Positions 6,385 to 15,122 of a stretch of 45,107 bases of DNA are shown piece after piece. The notes beneath the pieces were generated by a model. It was not told the origin of the DNA. It saw nothing but the letters and a program-made list of their open reading frames with translations, and searched no databases. The stretch comes from Clostridia bacterium (lineage in GTDB: Bacteria > Bacillota > Clostridia > Oscillospirales > CAG-272), in assembly GCA_017462545.1 (NCBI GenBank), contig JAFTQX010000076.1, forward strand, positions 1 to 45,107, in the 5' to 3' direction. Each line of letters begins with the position of its first letter. The stretch's first letter is position 1. The position numbers were made by a program, and so were the translations under genes.

Positions 6385-7200
6385 ATGACCATTACACATG
6401 ATCTGCATATCCATACGGCACTTTCACTTTGTGCGAATCGCGAGGCGCATGCCGAGGGGTATTTGGCCATTGCCAAGGAAATTGGCCTGACTAAGCTCGG
6501 CTTCAGCGACCACTACTGGGATGAGCACATTGACGCGGTCTTCCCGCGCGAGGGGGTAGAAAGTTTCTACGGCCCGCAAAACACCGCACATATTGAGCAG
6601 CTGCGCCCGCAGCTGGATGCCTTGCGTGGGCAGGGCGTGGAGATTCTGTTCGGCTGTGAGACCGAATATGACCCCTTTCACCATGGTGTGGCCATTACCG
6701 AGGCGGTGGCCGAGAGGATGGATTTTATCATCGTGCCCAACTCGCACACGCATATGATGATGCCCGCCAGCCTGTACGAGCCCTATGAAAAACACGCAGA
6801 CTACATGGTCAACGCCTACCGCGAGATCATTGAGAGCCCGGTCAGTCGCTATATCACCGCCATGGCTCACCCATTTGAGGCGGTATGCTGCCCGTATGAT
6901 AACCGCCTTCTTTTGAAGTTGATCTCCGACGATTGCTACCGCCGCCTGTTTGATCGCACGGCACAAAAGGGCATCGCGATTGAGATCAATATGTCCTGCT
7001 GGGGGCGCAAAACACACGCCGAGATCGAGCAGGATCCTGTCCTGCACCTCTTTTGTCTGGCCAAGGAATGCGGCTGCCGCTTTACCTTTGGCTCTGACGC
7101 GCACGATCACCTCGCCCACCAAACCTATGCCGACCACACCTCCTTTGTCTCCACCCTGCTGGGGCTTGGTGAGGAGGATCTTTCACCCATTACCAAATAA
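6385..7200 (+). CDS. PHP-domain phosphoesterase (histidinol-phosphatase-like)
   Basis: A 271-residue PHP-superfamily metal-dependent phosphoesterase. The metal-binding motifs are visible in order: HDLHIHTALS at the N-terminus, FSDHYWDEH at about 45, a central CETEYD, VPNSHTHM, an AMAHPFE segment and a C-terminal GSDAHDH. Family members hydrolyse phosphate esters such as histidinol phosphate, or act in nucleic acid or sugar metabolism; the substrate here is unknown. No histidine biosynthesis genes are nearby. The frame is open upstream, but ATG 6385 is preferred because it is the last start before the PHP motif and follows the promoter. The ribosome binding site is weak (AGCAGG). A TIM-barrel gene follows after 15 bases, likely in the same transcript. 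Confidence 0.85.
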   Translation: MTITHDLHIHTALSLCANREAHAEGYLAIAKEIGLTKLGFSDHYWDEHIDAVFPREGVESFYGPQNTAHIEQLRPQLDALRGQGVEILFGCETEYDPFHHGVAITEAVAERMDFIIVPNSHTHMMMPASLYEPYEKHADYMVNAYREIIESPVSRYITAMAHPFEAVCCPYDNRLLLKLISDDCYRRLFDRTAQKGIAIEINMSCWGRKTHAEIEQDPVLHLFCLAKECGCRFTFGSDAHDHLAHQTYADHTSFVSTLLGLGEEDLSPITK

Positions 7201-7215
7201 ATTCGGAGGAACCCC

Positions 7216-8040
7216 ATGTACCCTATCGGCCTTTCCAGCTGCGGAAAACCCCTTTGCGAGGAACTGTTTGTCCAATACCATGATGCCGGCATCGCAGCGA
7301 TGGAGATCAGCATCAGCAACGAGCAATACGACACGCTCCCCTATGCGGATGTTGCGGCGTGGGCGAACAAGCACAGCGTTAAGCTGTGGTCTCTGCATCT
7401 CCCCTTTATGCCCTTCCATATCATAGACATCTCTTCTACCAACCGTGAGCTGCAGCGCGCCAGCATCACCCGTCTTTCAGAGATCCTCAAGCGCGGCGCA
7501 GCAATCGGCATTGACAAATTTGTCATTCACCCGAGCGGCGAGCCGATTGCCGACGGTGAGCGCGAGGAACGCATGCTGACCGCGCAGGAGAGCCTGTATA
7601 CACTGGCAGATGTAGCAGCGAAATGCGGCGGTATGATCGCCGTTGAAAACCTGCCGCGCACCTGTCTTGGCAAAAATGCGGCCGAAATGGCACGCCTGAC
7701 CGAAATTGACCCGCGCCTTGGCGTATGCTTTGATACCAACCATCTGCTCGGCGAGGAGCCAATTTCCTTTATCCATCGTCTTGGCAACAAGATCGTAACC
7801 ACACATATCTCGGACTATGATTTCGTAGACGAAAAGCATTGGCTGCCGGGCGAGGGACGGCTGAACTGGACCGCCATCGCGCAGGCCTTTGCCGCCATTG
7901 ATTACCGGGGCGTATGGCTGTATGAGCTGGGCTTTGAAAGCCCCAAGACGCTCCCCCGCCCGCGCGACCTGACATGTGAGGATTTTGTCAACAACGCAAA
8001 CGAGATCTTCGCGCACAAAAAGCCGACCGTTATTGCATAA
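7216..8040 (+). CDS. Sugar phosphate isomerase/epimerase-like TIM-barrel protein
   Basis: A 274-residue protein of the xylose-isomerase-like TIM-barrel superfamily (AP_endonuc_2 domain). Recognisable elements are LWSLHLPFMP, FVIHPSGEP, MIAVENLPRT with the metal-binding Glu, GVCFDTNHLLG, VTTHISDYDF, HWLPGEGRLNW and a final WLYELGF. Enzymes of this type isomerise or epimerise sugars and their derivatives using a divalent metal; the actual substrate cannot be told from the sequence. ATG 7216 has GGAGG just upstream. It follows the PHP gene closely and ends at a clear terminator, so the two probably form a small operon. Confidence 0.85.
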   Translation: MYPIGLSSCGKPLCEELFVQYHDAGIAAMEISISNEQYDTLPYADVAAWANKHSVKLWSLHLPFMPFHIIDISSTNRELQRASITRLSEILKRGAAIGIDKFVIHPSGEPIADGEREERMLTAQESLYTLADVAAKCGGMIAVENLPRTCLGKNAAEMARLTEIDPRLGVCFDTNHLLGEEPISFIHRLGNKIVTTHISDYDFVDEKHWLPGEGRLNWTAIAQAFAAIDYRGVWLYELGFESPKTLPRPRDLTCEDFVNNANEIFAHKKPTVIA

Positions 8041-8056
8041 CACAAGTGACATTGAT

Positions 8057-8094
8057 AGATGTGGGACCTTTTCTCAAAGCTCCCACATCTTTTT
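8057..8094 (+). terminator. Terminator after the isomerase gene
   Basis: AGATGTGGGA (8057-8066) pairs with TCCCACATCT (8081-8090), followed by four T. It lies between the isomerase and the ABC transporter genes. Confidence 0.85.
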
Positions 8095-8109
8095 ATCAGG
8101 AGGACACAT

Positions 8110-8784
8110 ATGGAAATCAAGATCACCGATCTGACGAAAATCTACCGATCAGGAGAGCAAGCCATTACCGCGCTGGGCGGCGTTTCGCTTTCCTTTTCCG
8201 CCGGGGAATCGGTGGCGATCGTCGGTCGCTCCGGTTCGGGCAAGACTACTCTGCTCAACCACCTCTGCGGTCTGGACAAGCCGGATAGCGGTTCCATCCT
8301 CTTTGACGAGGTGGAAGTCACACACCTGTCGCCTGACGAGCTTTCACGCATGCGGCGGTGCCGGGTTGGTGTGGTTTACCAGTTTTTCAATCTGATTCCC
8401 GAGCTGAATATCCGCGATAACATCACGCTGCCCATAGAGCTTGACGGCAAAGAGGTAGACGAACAGGCGCTATCCGACATTTTGAAAACGGTAGGCCTTG
8501 CGGGACGGGAGGCAGATTTTCCCTCTGCCCTTTCGGGCGGGCAGCAGCAGCGCGCGGCCATCGCGCGGGCGTTGCTTGGGCAGCCCTCGCTGATCTTGGC
8601 CGACGAGCCGACCGGCAATCTGGACGAGGAGACGGGCATGGAGATCCTCGACCTGCTTTGCAGGCTGAACCGTAAGCGAGGCATCACCCTGATCGTGGTG
8701 ACGCACAGCAACACCGTAGCCGCACGGATGGGGCGCATCATTACCTTACAGAACGGATGTGTGGTGAGCGATGAAGCGCATTAA
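8110..8784 (+). CDS. ABC transporter ATP-binding protein (MacB/LolD type)
   Basis: A 224-residue ABC ATPase of the MacB/LolD/FtsE type that usually works with FtsX-like permeases. Walker A GRSGSGKT, Q-loop (YQFFNL), signature ALSGGQQQR, Walker B LILADEPTGNLDEETG and the switch His in VVTHSN are all present. ATG 8110 follows AGGAGG by six bases. A longer frame would begin inside the preceding terminator and is rejected. The next gene overlaps by 14 bases and encodes the permease. Export of peptides or a role in cell-envelope stress is common for such pairs; the substrate here is unknown. Confidence 0.93.
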   Translation: MEIKITDLTKIYRSGEQAITALGGVSLSFSAGESVAIVGRSGSGKTTLLNHLCGLDKPDSGSILFDEVEVTHLSPDELSRMRRCRVGVVYQFFNLIPELNIRDNITLPIELDGKEVDEQALSDILKTVGLAGREADFPSALSGGQQQRAAIARALLGQPSLILADEPTGNLDEETGMEILDLLCRLNRKRGITLIVVTHSNTVAARMGRIITLQNGCVVSDEAH

Positions 8785-9874
8785 GAGAAACCCTCTTGCC
8801 AAATTGCTGTGCGCAAGACTGCGCTGCGGTGGCAAGCAATTCTTTCTTCAAGCCGGGGCTGTTGCCCTCTCTATGCTGGCCGTTTCCTTCTTTTTATGTC
8901 TTTGCGCAGACCTTGGCAGCCTGACGCTTGGGCAATCGGTTGCTACCTACCGAAAATTTATCAACGATCTGATCAGCGCGTTTCGGGCAGTCTCTGCCGT
9001 GCTGACCGCCTTGGCGGTTCTGTCGCTCTACCTCTTTTGCAGGATGCGGCGTGAGGAGAACGCACAATTTTACGCCACGCTGACCTCGCTTGGCGCGACG
9101 AACGCGCAACGTAAAACGCTGATGCTGGCAGAGCTTTCTCTGCTTTATGTCCTACCGGCTGCGCTTGGTGCCTTCGTAGGTCTCCTGCCTGCCTCGCTGT
9201 TTTCCAATGCGCTGGTTGCCTGCATGGGAATTGCCCCCTCCCCCTTCCCCAAGCTGCCGCTTTTGCTTTTATTGATGCTTCTTGCCGCCCTGCTTTCTCT
9301 TTGTTTCGGATGGGTGCCGCTGCCGCGCCGGCAGGATGTGATCATTCAAGAGATCCGCCGCCATAACAGAGAGGAGGAGACCGAGGAGCACCATTACCGA
9401 CGTTCTCACACCTTTCGCCGCATGCCGGTTGAGCAGCGCATTGCCAAAAAGAGCGTGGATTATTACAAGCGTCCCTATCGCCGCATCTCTCTGATGCTGG
9501 CTGCCGTGGCACTATATCCACTTTTAGCCATCGTCTTCTTTGCTTCTCTTTGGGGCAGCAGCATCACGGTGGATGCCAACCCCTTTGACGGGATAGATAC
9601 CGTTGCCACCTCCATCACGGTGGTAGGCAATCTTCTTCTGTTTGCCATGCTTGCTTTTTTAGCACTTTGCCTCTTTGGAGTGCTACAGGTCGTTTATATG
9701 ATCCGCCTGCAAAAGGCGCAACGCCAAAACGCCCTGCGCGTCTATCGCGCCGTGGGCATGACCGAACGGGGTGTGCGTTGCGTGCTGACCTATGAATACC
9801 GCACAGTTGCTTTTCATGCCGTCATCTATGTGGTCTTTGCGGCGGCATTCCTATTCGTTCTTTTTGCTGGCTAA
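8771..9874 (+). CDS. FtsX-like ABC transporter permease
   Basis: A 367-residue membrane protein, the permease partner of the preceding ATPase, with which it overlaps by 14 bases. About seven hydrophobic segments are visible: one near residues 25-50, a group between about 75 and 180, and two or three after about 235. A long charged cytoplasmic linker lies between them (RRHNREEETEEHHYRR). The segment with SLGATNAQRKTLMLAE matches the FtsX-family permease domain. It lacks a large extracellular MacB domain and so resembles small BceB-like or FtsX-like permeases. A -35 box for the following gene starts 17 bases after the stop. Confidence 0.85.
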   Translation: MKRIKRNPLAKLLCARLRCGGKQFFLQAGAVALSMLAVSFFLCLCADLGSLTLGQSVATYRKFINDLISAFRAVSAVLTALAVLSLYLFCRMRREENAQFYATLTSLGATNAQRKTLMLAELSLLYVLPAALGAFVGLLPASLFSNALVACMGIAPSPFPKLPLLLLLMLLAALLSLCFGWVPLPRRQDVIIQEIRRHNREEETEEHHYRRSHTFRRMPVEQRIAKKSVDYYKRPYRRISLMLAAVALYPLLAIVFFASLWGSSITVDANPFDGIDTVATSITVVGNLLLFAMLAFLALCLFGVLQVVYMIRLQKAQRQNALRVYRAVGMTERGVRCVLTYEYRTVAFHAVIYVVFAAAFLFVLFAG

Positions 9875-9891
9875 TACTGACCAAAAAGCAC

Positions 9892-9939
9892 TTGACAAAT
9901 ACTTTTGATTATGTTATAATGCACATGCAACCGATTGCA
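9892..9939 (+). promoter_or_regulatory. Promoter and operator of the LacI-family gene
   Basis: TTGACA (9892-9897), 17-base spacer, TATAAT (9915-9920). The pseudo-palindrome TGCAACCGATTGCA (9926-9939) begins six bases after the -10 box and covers the expected start of transcription. The central CG is typical of LacI-family operators. It suggests autorepression. Confidence 0.85.
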
Positions 9940-9954
9940 CAAGGAGGGAGAAAA

Positions 9955-10983
9955 ATGTCGACGGTCACCATCTATACGCTCGCAAAAGAACTGCATATGA
10001 CACCATCCATGGTCAGCCGCGCTTTCAATCCCGAGGCGAGAATTGATGAGGAAAAACGCCAAATTGTGCTGGCGGCTGCGAAAAAATACAACTACACCCC
10101 GAACCGCTTTGCCTCTCGCCTGTCCATGAAGACCGTGCGCATCGGCATTTTGATCAACAGCCGCTTTTTGGTCAATACAGACAAGATGACGGCAGGCATC
10201 CGGAACGCATACGACAAGCTAAAGGACTACAAGATCACCTACGACATCACGCTCATGAATCCGCTTACACACAAGATGGACGATTATCGCACGGTGCTTG
10301 ACCGCTACCGCGATTACGACGGTGTGATCTTAACCGGCATGAGCTCGACAAAATACACCGATATCATCAACACGGTGTACAAGCGCACGCCTGCTGTTGT
10401 GCAGGTGCAGGCCATCAACCGCGAAGCGGACTATCTGTTTGCCTCCAAGCACAATGAAGAAACGGCATCCTTTCTTGCCGCAGAATTTTTATCAAATTGC
10501 CTGACCGTTGCCAAGAGAAAAAACATCCTGCTTTTTACGGGTGACAGCGAAAGTGCGCTGCACGCGGATGCATCCACCGCCTTTGACAAGGCCTGCCTGC
10601 AATTTGGCCTTACCCTTGCCGACAGCATTGACATGAAGGATAATGAGGCGTATTTTGAAGAAATCCTGCCGAGCATTTTTGAAAAATGGAATGACAGAAT
10701 CGATGGCATCTATATCACCAGTGGGCTTTCCGCCCCCCTTAGCCGCTATCTTGAGAAACACGAAATCCACCTTCCCTTCGTTGCGTTTGACACCTATGAT
10801 GAAATCAAGCAGTACCTCGAAAAGGGCATCATTTCCGCCACCATTGCACAGAATGTGGCGCACCAGATGGAGCTTGCCTTTGATGGGCTGATTAAACATC
10901 TGATCACAGGAGAGACCTGCCCCAAAACCGTATACACCGATGTTCAGCTGGTGCTGAAAAGCAATATGCACCAATTCAACTAA
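9955..10983 (+). CDS. LacI-family transcriptional regulator
   Basis: A 342-residue LacI/GalR-type regulator. The N-terminal helix-turn-helix reads VTIYTLAKELHMTPSMVSRAFN, followed by the hinge region (YTPNRFASRL). A periplasmic-binding-protein-like effector domain makes up the remaining 280 residues (VRIGILINS, YDGVILTG, IDGIYITSG, LPFVAFDTYD). Start ATG 9955 has AAGGAGG a few bases upstream; the frame is open earlier but includes the promoter. The gene's own promoter and the region before the DMT transporter carry identical 14-base operators. It therefore probably represses itself and the transporter/hydrolase/GH36 genes, with a sugar (perhaps an alpha-galactoside) as inducer. Confidence 0.93.
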   Translation: MSTVTIYTLAKELHMTPSMVSRAFNPEARIDEEKRQIVLAAAKKYNYTPNRFASRLSMKTVRIGILINSRFLVNTDKMTAGIRNAYDKLKDYKITYDITLMNPLTHKMDDYRTVLDRYRDYDGVILTGMSSTKYTDIINTVYKRTPAVVQVQAINREADYLFASKHNEETASFLAAEFLSNCLTVAKRKNILLFTGDSESALHADASTAFDKACLQFGLTLADSIDMKDNEAYFEEILPSIFEKWNDRIDGIYITSGLSAPLSRYLEKHEIHLPFVAFDTYDEIKQYLEKGIISATIAQNVAHQMELAFDGLIKHLITGETCPKTVYTDVQLVLKSNMHQFN

Positions 10984-10998
10984 AATTTTTAAGCATCG

Positions 10999-11012
10999 TG
11001 CAACCGATTGCA
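10999..11012 (+). promoter_or_regulatory. Second LacI-type operator
   Basis: TGCAACCGATTGCA, identical to the operator at 9926-9939, lies between the regulator stop and the transporter start, 15 bases before that start codon. I see no separate strong promoter here, so binding may also block elongation from the upstream promoter. Confidence 0.8.
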
Positions 11013-11027
11013 CGCGGAGAAAAAGCG

Positions 11028-11879
11028 ATGATCCCCATTCAAGTGATTCTTTCCATCTCCTCGATGGTTCTTCAAAATTGCCTTTTTAACAATGTTTGCA
11101 AGAAGGATCTGACAACAAACGACCATGTCTACCGTTTTAACATCATTGCGTATGCGGTATGCATTCTGTTGTTCGGCCTCTCCTTAATTGGCGGCAGCCT
11201 GTCTCTCTTTACCGTGCTGCTTGCGCTGCTGTTTGGCACGGTGACCGCGCTCAGCAATCTGTATAAAATGCGGTCCCTCTCCACAGGGCCGATGCACATT
11301 ACCCTGCTGATCACCACCTCTTCTATGATCATTCCCACCATGTCGGGCGTGTTCTTTGGAGAGGGCTTCAGCATTCCTAAGCTGATTTTGGTCATCGTTC
11401 TGATCGGCTTTCTTTACCTTTCCCTCGACACCAAAAAAGGAGGAGAAAAGGCCAACCGCCGTTGGCTGTTCTTCTGTGCCCTAGCATTTCTGCTGCAAGG
11501 CAGCATTGGCGTGCTGCAGAAGGTACATCAAAGCTCCCCGTACAAGGAGGAGACAAACGGCTTTCTGCTGATTGCCTTTGTTTGCTCTCTCCTTTACAGC
11601 AGAATTCGCGCCAAAAAAAGCTTTGCTGCGCTGCATTTTAACAAAAAGCATGTGATGCTGGCCGTTGTGTGCGGGCTTTGCACCTACTGCATGAACTTTT
11701 TGAATTTGCGCTTGTCCGGTCTGCTTCCCAGCCAGCTGTTTTTTCCACTGGTGAACGGCAGCGCGATCGTCTTAAGCTCGCTGATGTCGGTGCTGCTGTT
11801 TAAGGAGCGGCTGACGCGAAGACAGCTTGTCGGGCTGTGTGGCGGTATTTTGTCATTGATTGGAATTTGTTTGGTATAA
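11028..11879 (+). CDS. DMT-superfamily (EamA-like) transporter
   Basis: A 283-residue integral membrane protein with about ten hydrophobic segments in two halves, the pattern of EamA/drug-metabolite transporters. The second half ends with LFFPLVNGSAIVLSSLMSVL, a cytoplasmic FKERLTRRQ stretch and a last helix GLCGGILSLIGICLV, a typical EamA ending. ATG 11028 is chosen because the upstream part of the frame is the LacI operator. It lies between the LacI regulator and the hydrolase/GH36 genes and probably imports the substrate or exports a product of that pathway. This is inference; DMT members include nucleotide-sugar, glucose and metabolite carriers. Confidence 0.8.
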   Translation: MIPIQVILSISSMVLQNCLFNNVCKKDLTTNDHVYRFNIIAYAVCILLFGLSLIGGSLSLFTVLLALLFGTVTALSNLYKMRSLSTGPMHITLLITTSSMIIPTMSGVFFGEGFSIPKLILVIVLIGFLYLSLDTKKGGEKANRRWLFFCALAFLLQGSIGVLQKVHQSSPYKEETNGFLLIAFVCSLLYSRIRAKKSFAALHFNKKHVMLAVVCGLCTYCMNFLNLRLSGLLPSQLFFPLVNGSAIVLSSLMSVLLFKERLTRRQLVGLCGGILSLIGICLV

Positions 11880-11893
11880 ATAAGGAGGATTTT

Positions 11894-12700
11894 ATGTACC
11901 ATTATCTGAATTTCAGCGAGGATCTGTTCGAGCCTATCAACATACTCGGCAATTTGTATTTTGTCGGCACCAAGCCCGCCTCCTGTCATCTCATTGATAC
12001 AGGTGACGGACTCATCATGCTGGACACAGGCTACCAGCATTCTCTGTTCATCGTCATCGACAACATTCACCGTATGGGCTTTGACCCGCGCGATATCAAA
12101 TACATTCTGCTCACACACGGGCATATCGACCATTTTGGCGCGGCAAGATCGCTGCGCGAGCTGACAGGCGCCAAGCTTGCCCTTGGCAAGGAGGACAGAG
12201 AGTATGCCAACGGCAAGCTTGACCTCTCCTACGCCAAGGAGCTTGACATGAAATTCGCCGAGACCTTTGAGCCGGATATTCTCCTCTCGGATGGTGACAA
12301 AATCACGCTCGGCAACACGACCGTACGTACCGTTGCAACGCCGGGACACACGCCGGGAGCCATGTCCTATTTCTTTGACGTGCATGACGGTGAAAAGACC
12401 TTCCGCGCCGGACTGCACGGCGGCATGGGCATTAACACGCTGTGCCGTGAGTTTTTGGATACCTACCATCTTCCCTATTCCCTGCGCGAGGACTTTGTAC
12501 GGTCTATGCACCGTCTGCAGGAGGAAACGGTAGAGATTTTTCTTGGCAACCATATGCAGCACAACCACACAGAGGAAAAAGCGCTTTGCAAAAAGAACGG
12601 CGAGTACTACGCCTTTGTGAATCCCGACGAGTGGTATGGCTACAACAGCTGGTGCATAGATAACCTCAACCACATGATAGAAAGGGAGAATCAGAAATGA
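11894..12700 (+). CDS. Metallo-beta-lactamase-fold hydrolase
   Basis: A 268-residue MBL-fold metallohydrolase. The zinc motif THGHIDHFG lies at about residues 74-82, preceded by the strand with MLDTGYQ (metal-side Asp) and followed by TPGHTPGAMSYFF and a late HGGMG segment. The fold is shared by beta-lactamases, lactonases, glyoxalase II and others; the substrate is not evident. ATG 11894 has AAGGAGG upstream. No signal peptide is visible, so it acts in the cytoplasm. It overlaps the GH36 gene by four bases (ATGA), so both are translated together and probably act in one pathway. Confidence 0.87.
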   Translation: MYHYLNFSEDLFEPINILGNLYFVGTKPASCHLIDTGDGLIMLDTGYQHSLFIVIDNIHRMGFDPRDIKYILLTHGHIDHFGAARSLRELTGAKLALGKEDREYANGKLDLSYAKELDMKFAETFEPDILLSDGDKITLGNTTVRTVATPGHTPGAMSYFFDVHDGEKTFRAGLHGGMGINTLCREFLDTYHLPYSLREDFVRSMHRLQEETVEIFLGNHMQHNHTEEKALCKKNGEYYAFVNPDEWYGYNSWCIDNLNHMIERENQK

Positions 12701-14589
12701 AGCCGAATTTCAGCCTGCACTATAACGGCAAGCCGTTTGATGCCTCCTGCTTGAAGGACGGCATCTATGCCTTCGAGAATGGCATTACCGTTACGCTTGC
12801 CAAAACGGAATATGCAGCCTACGATGCAGTAGAGTGGGTGCTGTGGTTTGAAAACTCCTCCTCAACCGATAGCGGCATTTTTTCGGATATTCTGGATTGC
12901 GACACCTGCCTGTCGCTATCCTTCCCCCCTATTCCTGCCTCCGGCTTTATGCCAACGGCAGGAGATGCCCGTGTGATCTCCATGACCGGATGCATACCGG
13001 GCGAGCTGTATATTGAAAATGATGAGATCAGTGCCAAGGAGTTTGGCTTTCGCAACGAATATCTGGACAAGGCAGCCGGAAAAACAAAATCCTTTTCGAA
13101 CAAGGATGGTCGTTCCAGCGACGGAATGATGCCCTTCTTTGATGTGACGGCCTCGGGCGATGGATATATCGCGGCCATTGGTTGGTCCGGCGATTGGAAG
13201 GCTTCCTTTACCAAGCAGGAGAAAGGCATTCAGATCAAAACCGGACTCAAAGAAACAAGGTTTTACCTGAAGCCGGGAGAAAAAATCCGCACGTCCTCTA
13301 TTCTCCTGATGCACTACAAGCACAGCGAGGACAAGCACAATAAATTCCGTCGTCTGATCAAAAACCACTTTTCACACAAAAGCTGCACAAATGCCGAGCG
13401 AGAATCTCTGATGGGATTTGAACTGTGGGGCGGCATTACCAGCGAAGAAATGAAAAAGCGAATCCGTGAGTTGAAAAAGCACGATATTCGTTTTGAGGAT
13501 ATTTGGATTGATGCCGGCTGGTACGGGAACTGCCAAAAATGCGATGAGACCTTCAGCGGTGACTGGTCCGAGCATACGGGCGAGTGGACAACCAATCCGA
13601 GAGTGCATCCGGGTGGTCTTTTGGATGTTGCCGAAACAGCCAACAACGCGAATATGAGTCTCATGCTTTGGCTTGAGGCGGAGCGAGCCATTGACGGCAC
13701 AAGAATAACGCTTGAGCATCCTGATTGGTTTTTGAGCATTCCAAACAACAAATCCAAAATTCTGAATTTTGGGAACAAGGAAGCCGCGGCCTACATTCTT
13801 GACTTGGTGAGCGATTACGTTGAACGTCTTGGTATGTCCTGCTATCGCCAGGATTCCAATGCCGGGCTTACGGAGTATTTCCGTTTGCAGGATGAAGAAA
13901 ACCGTCGCGGCATGACCGAGATCAAGCACATCATGGGGCTGTATCATTTTTGGGACACCTTGGTTGAACGGTTCCCCCATCTGCTGATCGATAACTGTGC
14001 CAGCGGCGGCAGAAGAATTGATATTGAGGCTCTCAAACGCACGGTGCTCTTTTTCCGTAGCGATTACCAATGCAATTTTAATGCCAACCCCGAGGTTTTG
14101 CAGGCGCACAACGCAGGCATTTGCTGTTATCTACCCTACAACGGCTGTACGACCAAGACCAAGAGCGATACGTATTCTGTCCGCAGCTCGTATGCCTCCA
14201 GCTGGGGCGGTGCGTTTTACAACGCGATTTTTCAAACAATGGACGAGGGTGACTTTGCCTGGGCGAAGGCCGTAACCGATGAATACAGATCCATTCGTCG
14301 CTATTTCTCGATGGATTTCTACAACCACGGCTCTGCCGTTTTGGATGATACCGCTTGGGCGATCTGGCAGTATCATGATCCCGATACGCAAAGCGGCATG
14401 GTCATGGCCTTTCGCCGCTCTGCCTCTCCCTTTGAATCAGTAACCATTGCTCTGAAGGGCTTCGCAGCCGGAAAGCAATACTGTTTCACAAACCTTGATC
14501 ATAAGACCTCTTATATCGCCAAAAACGAAATTACGCTGACACTCCACGAAAAGAGATCCTGTATGATCCTTACCTACGACATCGTATAA
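12697..14589 (+). CDS. Glycoside hydrolase family 36 alpha-galactosidase-like protein
   Basis: A 630-residue protein of the GH36/GH-D clan. After an N-terminal beta-sandwich of about 220 residues comes a TIM barrel with GFELWGG, FEDIWIDAGWYGNC, MSLMLWLEAER and YRQDSNAG, where D386 is the probable nucleophile. NCASGGRRIDIEALKR and FFRSDY follow, where D456 is the probable acid/base. GH36 enzymes hydrolyse terminal alpha-galactosides or N-acetyl-alpha-galactosaminides. The nucleophile and acid/base surroundings differ from the usual KWDMNR and WTSDNTD, so the exact sugar is uncertain. No signal peptide, so substrates must be imported. It is the last gene of the LacI-controlled unit. Confidence 0.88.
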   Translation: MKPNFSLHYNGKPFDASCLKDGIYAFENGITVTLAKTEYAAYDAVEWVLWFENSSSTDSGIFSDILDCDTCLSLSFPPIPASGFMPTAGDARVISMTGCIPGELYIENDEISAKEFGFRNEYLDKAAGKTKSFSNKDGRSSDGMMPFFDVTASGDGYIAAIGWSGDWKASFTKQEKGIQIKTGLKETRFYLKPGEKIRTSSILLMHYKHSEDKHNKFRRLIKNHFSHKSCTNAERESLMGFELWGGITSEEMKKRIRELKKHDIRFEDIWIDAGWYGNCQKCDETFSGDWSEHTGEWTTNPRVHPGGLLDVAETANNANMSLMLWLEAERAIDGTRITLEHPDWFLSIPNNKSKILNFGNKEAAAYILDLVSDYVERLGMSCYRQDSNAGLTEYFRLQDEENRRGMTEIKHIMGLYHFWDTLVERFPHLLIDNCASGGRRIDIEALKRTVLFFRSDYQCNFNANPEVLQAHNAGICCYLPYNGCTTKTKSDTYSVRSSYASSWGGAFYNAIFQTMDEGDFAWAKAVTDEYRSIRRYFSMDFYNHGSAVLDDTAWAIWQYHDPDTQSGMVMAFRRSASPFESVTIALKGFAAGKQYCFTNLDHKTSYIAKNEITLTLHEKRSCMILTYDIV

Positions 14590-14624
14590 CAAAAAGCCCA
14601 CGGCGTACCGTGGGCTTTTTGTTA
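14587..14624. terminator. Bidirectional terminator between GH36 and DUF1854 genes
   Basis: Perfect 17-base-pair stem (14587-14603 with 14608-14624), loop CGTA, A and T tracts on both sides. The arms contain the stop codons of both converging genes. Confidence 0.92.
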
Positions 14625-15107
14625 TAGATCTGCCAGCAGCGCCTTGCGGCTGCGATTATCGAGGGTATGATAATCCTCAATAATATAGCGGTTATCGTCC
14701 GCATCCCGCACGCGGATGCTGCCGTCACGGTTGACGCGGATATCATGGTTGCGGTTGCGGATATCAAAGGACTTGATGCCGCGGTCGGTCTCCACCGTCC
14801 AACGCAGGGTGCCGTACTTCTCCACGCTTTCCAGAATGCGCGTGATGTGCGGAACGAGGGAGTAGTCATCCAGCGCCCCCTGTAGCACGGCGCGGGACTC
14901 CTGCGGCAGCTCGGCAAGGGCACGAATGACGCATTTTTCTACCCCTTCGCTATCCAGCAGGGTGATATACTTATCAAGCAGGCTGACGGGGAAGAGACGA
15001 CGAGGCTCTAACCCCTCCATCACGCTGCCATCCGCAAAATGGACGGTAACGAGGTTATTCTCAAACTTTTCTACACGGTCGGATGCGGTCAGATAAATTC
15101 GTTCCAT
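14622..15107 (-). CDS. DUF1854 domain protein, ABC-exporter partner
   Basis: A 161-residue soluble protein matching the DUF1854 family, which is found next to ABC exporters including those of cyanophycin-associated loci. The N-terminus ERIYLTASDRVEKFENNLVTVHFADG and the segment LEPRRLFPVSLLDKYITLLD are typical, and a C-terminal beta region carries DIRVNRDGSIRVRDADDNRY. Start ATG 15107 with GGGAGGCTGCC upstream. It follows the exporter gene by 15 bases on the same strand and so is cotranscribed. Its biochemical role is unknown; I infer an accessory or regulatory subunit of the exporter. Confidence 0.82.
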   Translation of the reverse strand: MERIYLTASDRVEKFENNLVTVHFADGSVMEGLEPRRLFPVSLLDKYITLLDSEGVEKCVIRALAELPQESRAVLQGALDDYSLVPHITRILESVEKYGTLRWTVETDRGIKSFDIRNRNHDIRVNRDGSIRVRDADDNRYIIEDYHTLDNRSRKALLADL

Positions 15108-15122
15108 AGCGGCAGCCTCCCA

